From assembly GCA_021737275.1 (NCBI GenBank), contig JAIPEE010000003.1, positions 62,001 through 126,000 on the forward strand: 64,000 nt of DNA, read 5' to 3'. A program made the position numbers and the translations under genes. Shown here one piece after another: positions 63,954 to 64,000 of the stretch (positions within the stretch are counted from its first letter, which is position 1; every line of letters starts with the position of its first letter). The notes below the pieces were generated by a model. It was not told the DNA's origin. It ran no database searches and saw nothing but the letters and a program-made list of their open reading frames with translations. The stretch comes from Desulfobacterales bacterium. Its GTDB lineage: Bacteria; Desulfobacterota; Desulfobacteria; Desulfobacterales; JAIPEE01.

Positions 63954-64000
63954 TATAAATTTAAAAATTAATATAGTCTATCTTTCTGATTTTTAAGAGG

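Overview
The window looks like a chromosome segment of a Gram-negative, low-to-mid GC (roughly 40% by eye, not computed) delta-type proteobacterium, most likely of the Desulfobacterota (Desulfobacterales-like). Evidence: kdsB (LPS Kdo activation), lgt/lspA, an RND efflux operon with an outer-membrane lipoprotein, minor type IV pilins, many PAS/REC proteins, a CoA-transferase fused to a GNAT domain, and a CxxC-KKIRDDKGYW tail module that I associate with this group. No rRNA, tRNA, CRISPR array, prophage or intact insertion sequence was seen. Almost all DNA is coding and most genes are housekeeping.

Layout. 0-4.3 kb: a gene running off the left edge and two convergent signalling genes (solute-binding sensor, hybrid histidine kinase) that both seem to have lost their 5' ends. 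4.5-9.2 kb: a secreted LIM/DA1-like zinc peptidase, a 150-bp palindromic MITE-like element, a thioredoxin-fold/HEAT protein, an ankyrin lipoprotein and mutY. 9.2-17.9 kb: a saccharopine dehydrogenase-family enzyme, a four-gene THI5-type ABC transporter operon ending in a membrane-anchored GyrI-like protein, a TatD-like hydrolase, a cold-shock gene with promoter and terminator, prmA, a phosphoesterase and a Nudix hydrolase. 17.9-24.4 kb: a MarR gene with an operator embedded in its own promoter, then a complete RND efflux operon (NodT-type lipoprotein, adaptor, pump).

24.4-41.7 kb: kdsB, orphan larB, then minus-strand operons: clpS-clpA-aat-HIT (N-degron pathway), secA, an M23 envelope peptidase, folD, and ileS-lspA-lgt-holA-argC. 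42-45.6 kb: fimT/pilV/pilW/pilX-type minor pilins with a leftover tail fragment, and a small secreted protein. 46-54.6 kb: a nitrogen-scavenging locus. It holds a urea/amide-type ABC transporter (UrtA-E-like), an N-carbamoylputrescine amidase (AguB-like), a divergent LysR regulator and an amidohydrolase. An identical 37-bp sequence precedes both the LysR gene and the amidohydrolase gene, which suggests one regulon.

55-64 kb: a tandem-receiver HD-GYP protein, rsmG, the CoA-transferase/GNAT fusion, elbB, a stand-alone cheR, a J-domain protein carrying four MshEN-like repeats, an Xaa-Pro peptidase and xerD. A strong promoter at the right edge points to a gene beyond it. The most unusual items are the LIM/DA1-like secreted peptidase, the LysR/amidase locus with its duplicated operator, the apparently leaderless MarR gene, the ABC operon with the GyrI-like protein, and the J-domain/MshEN-like protein.
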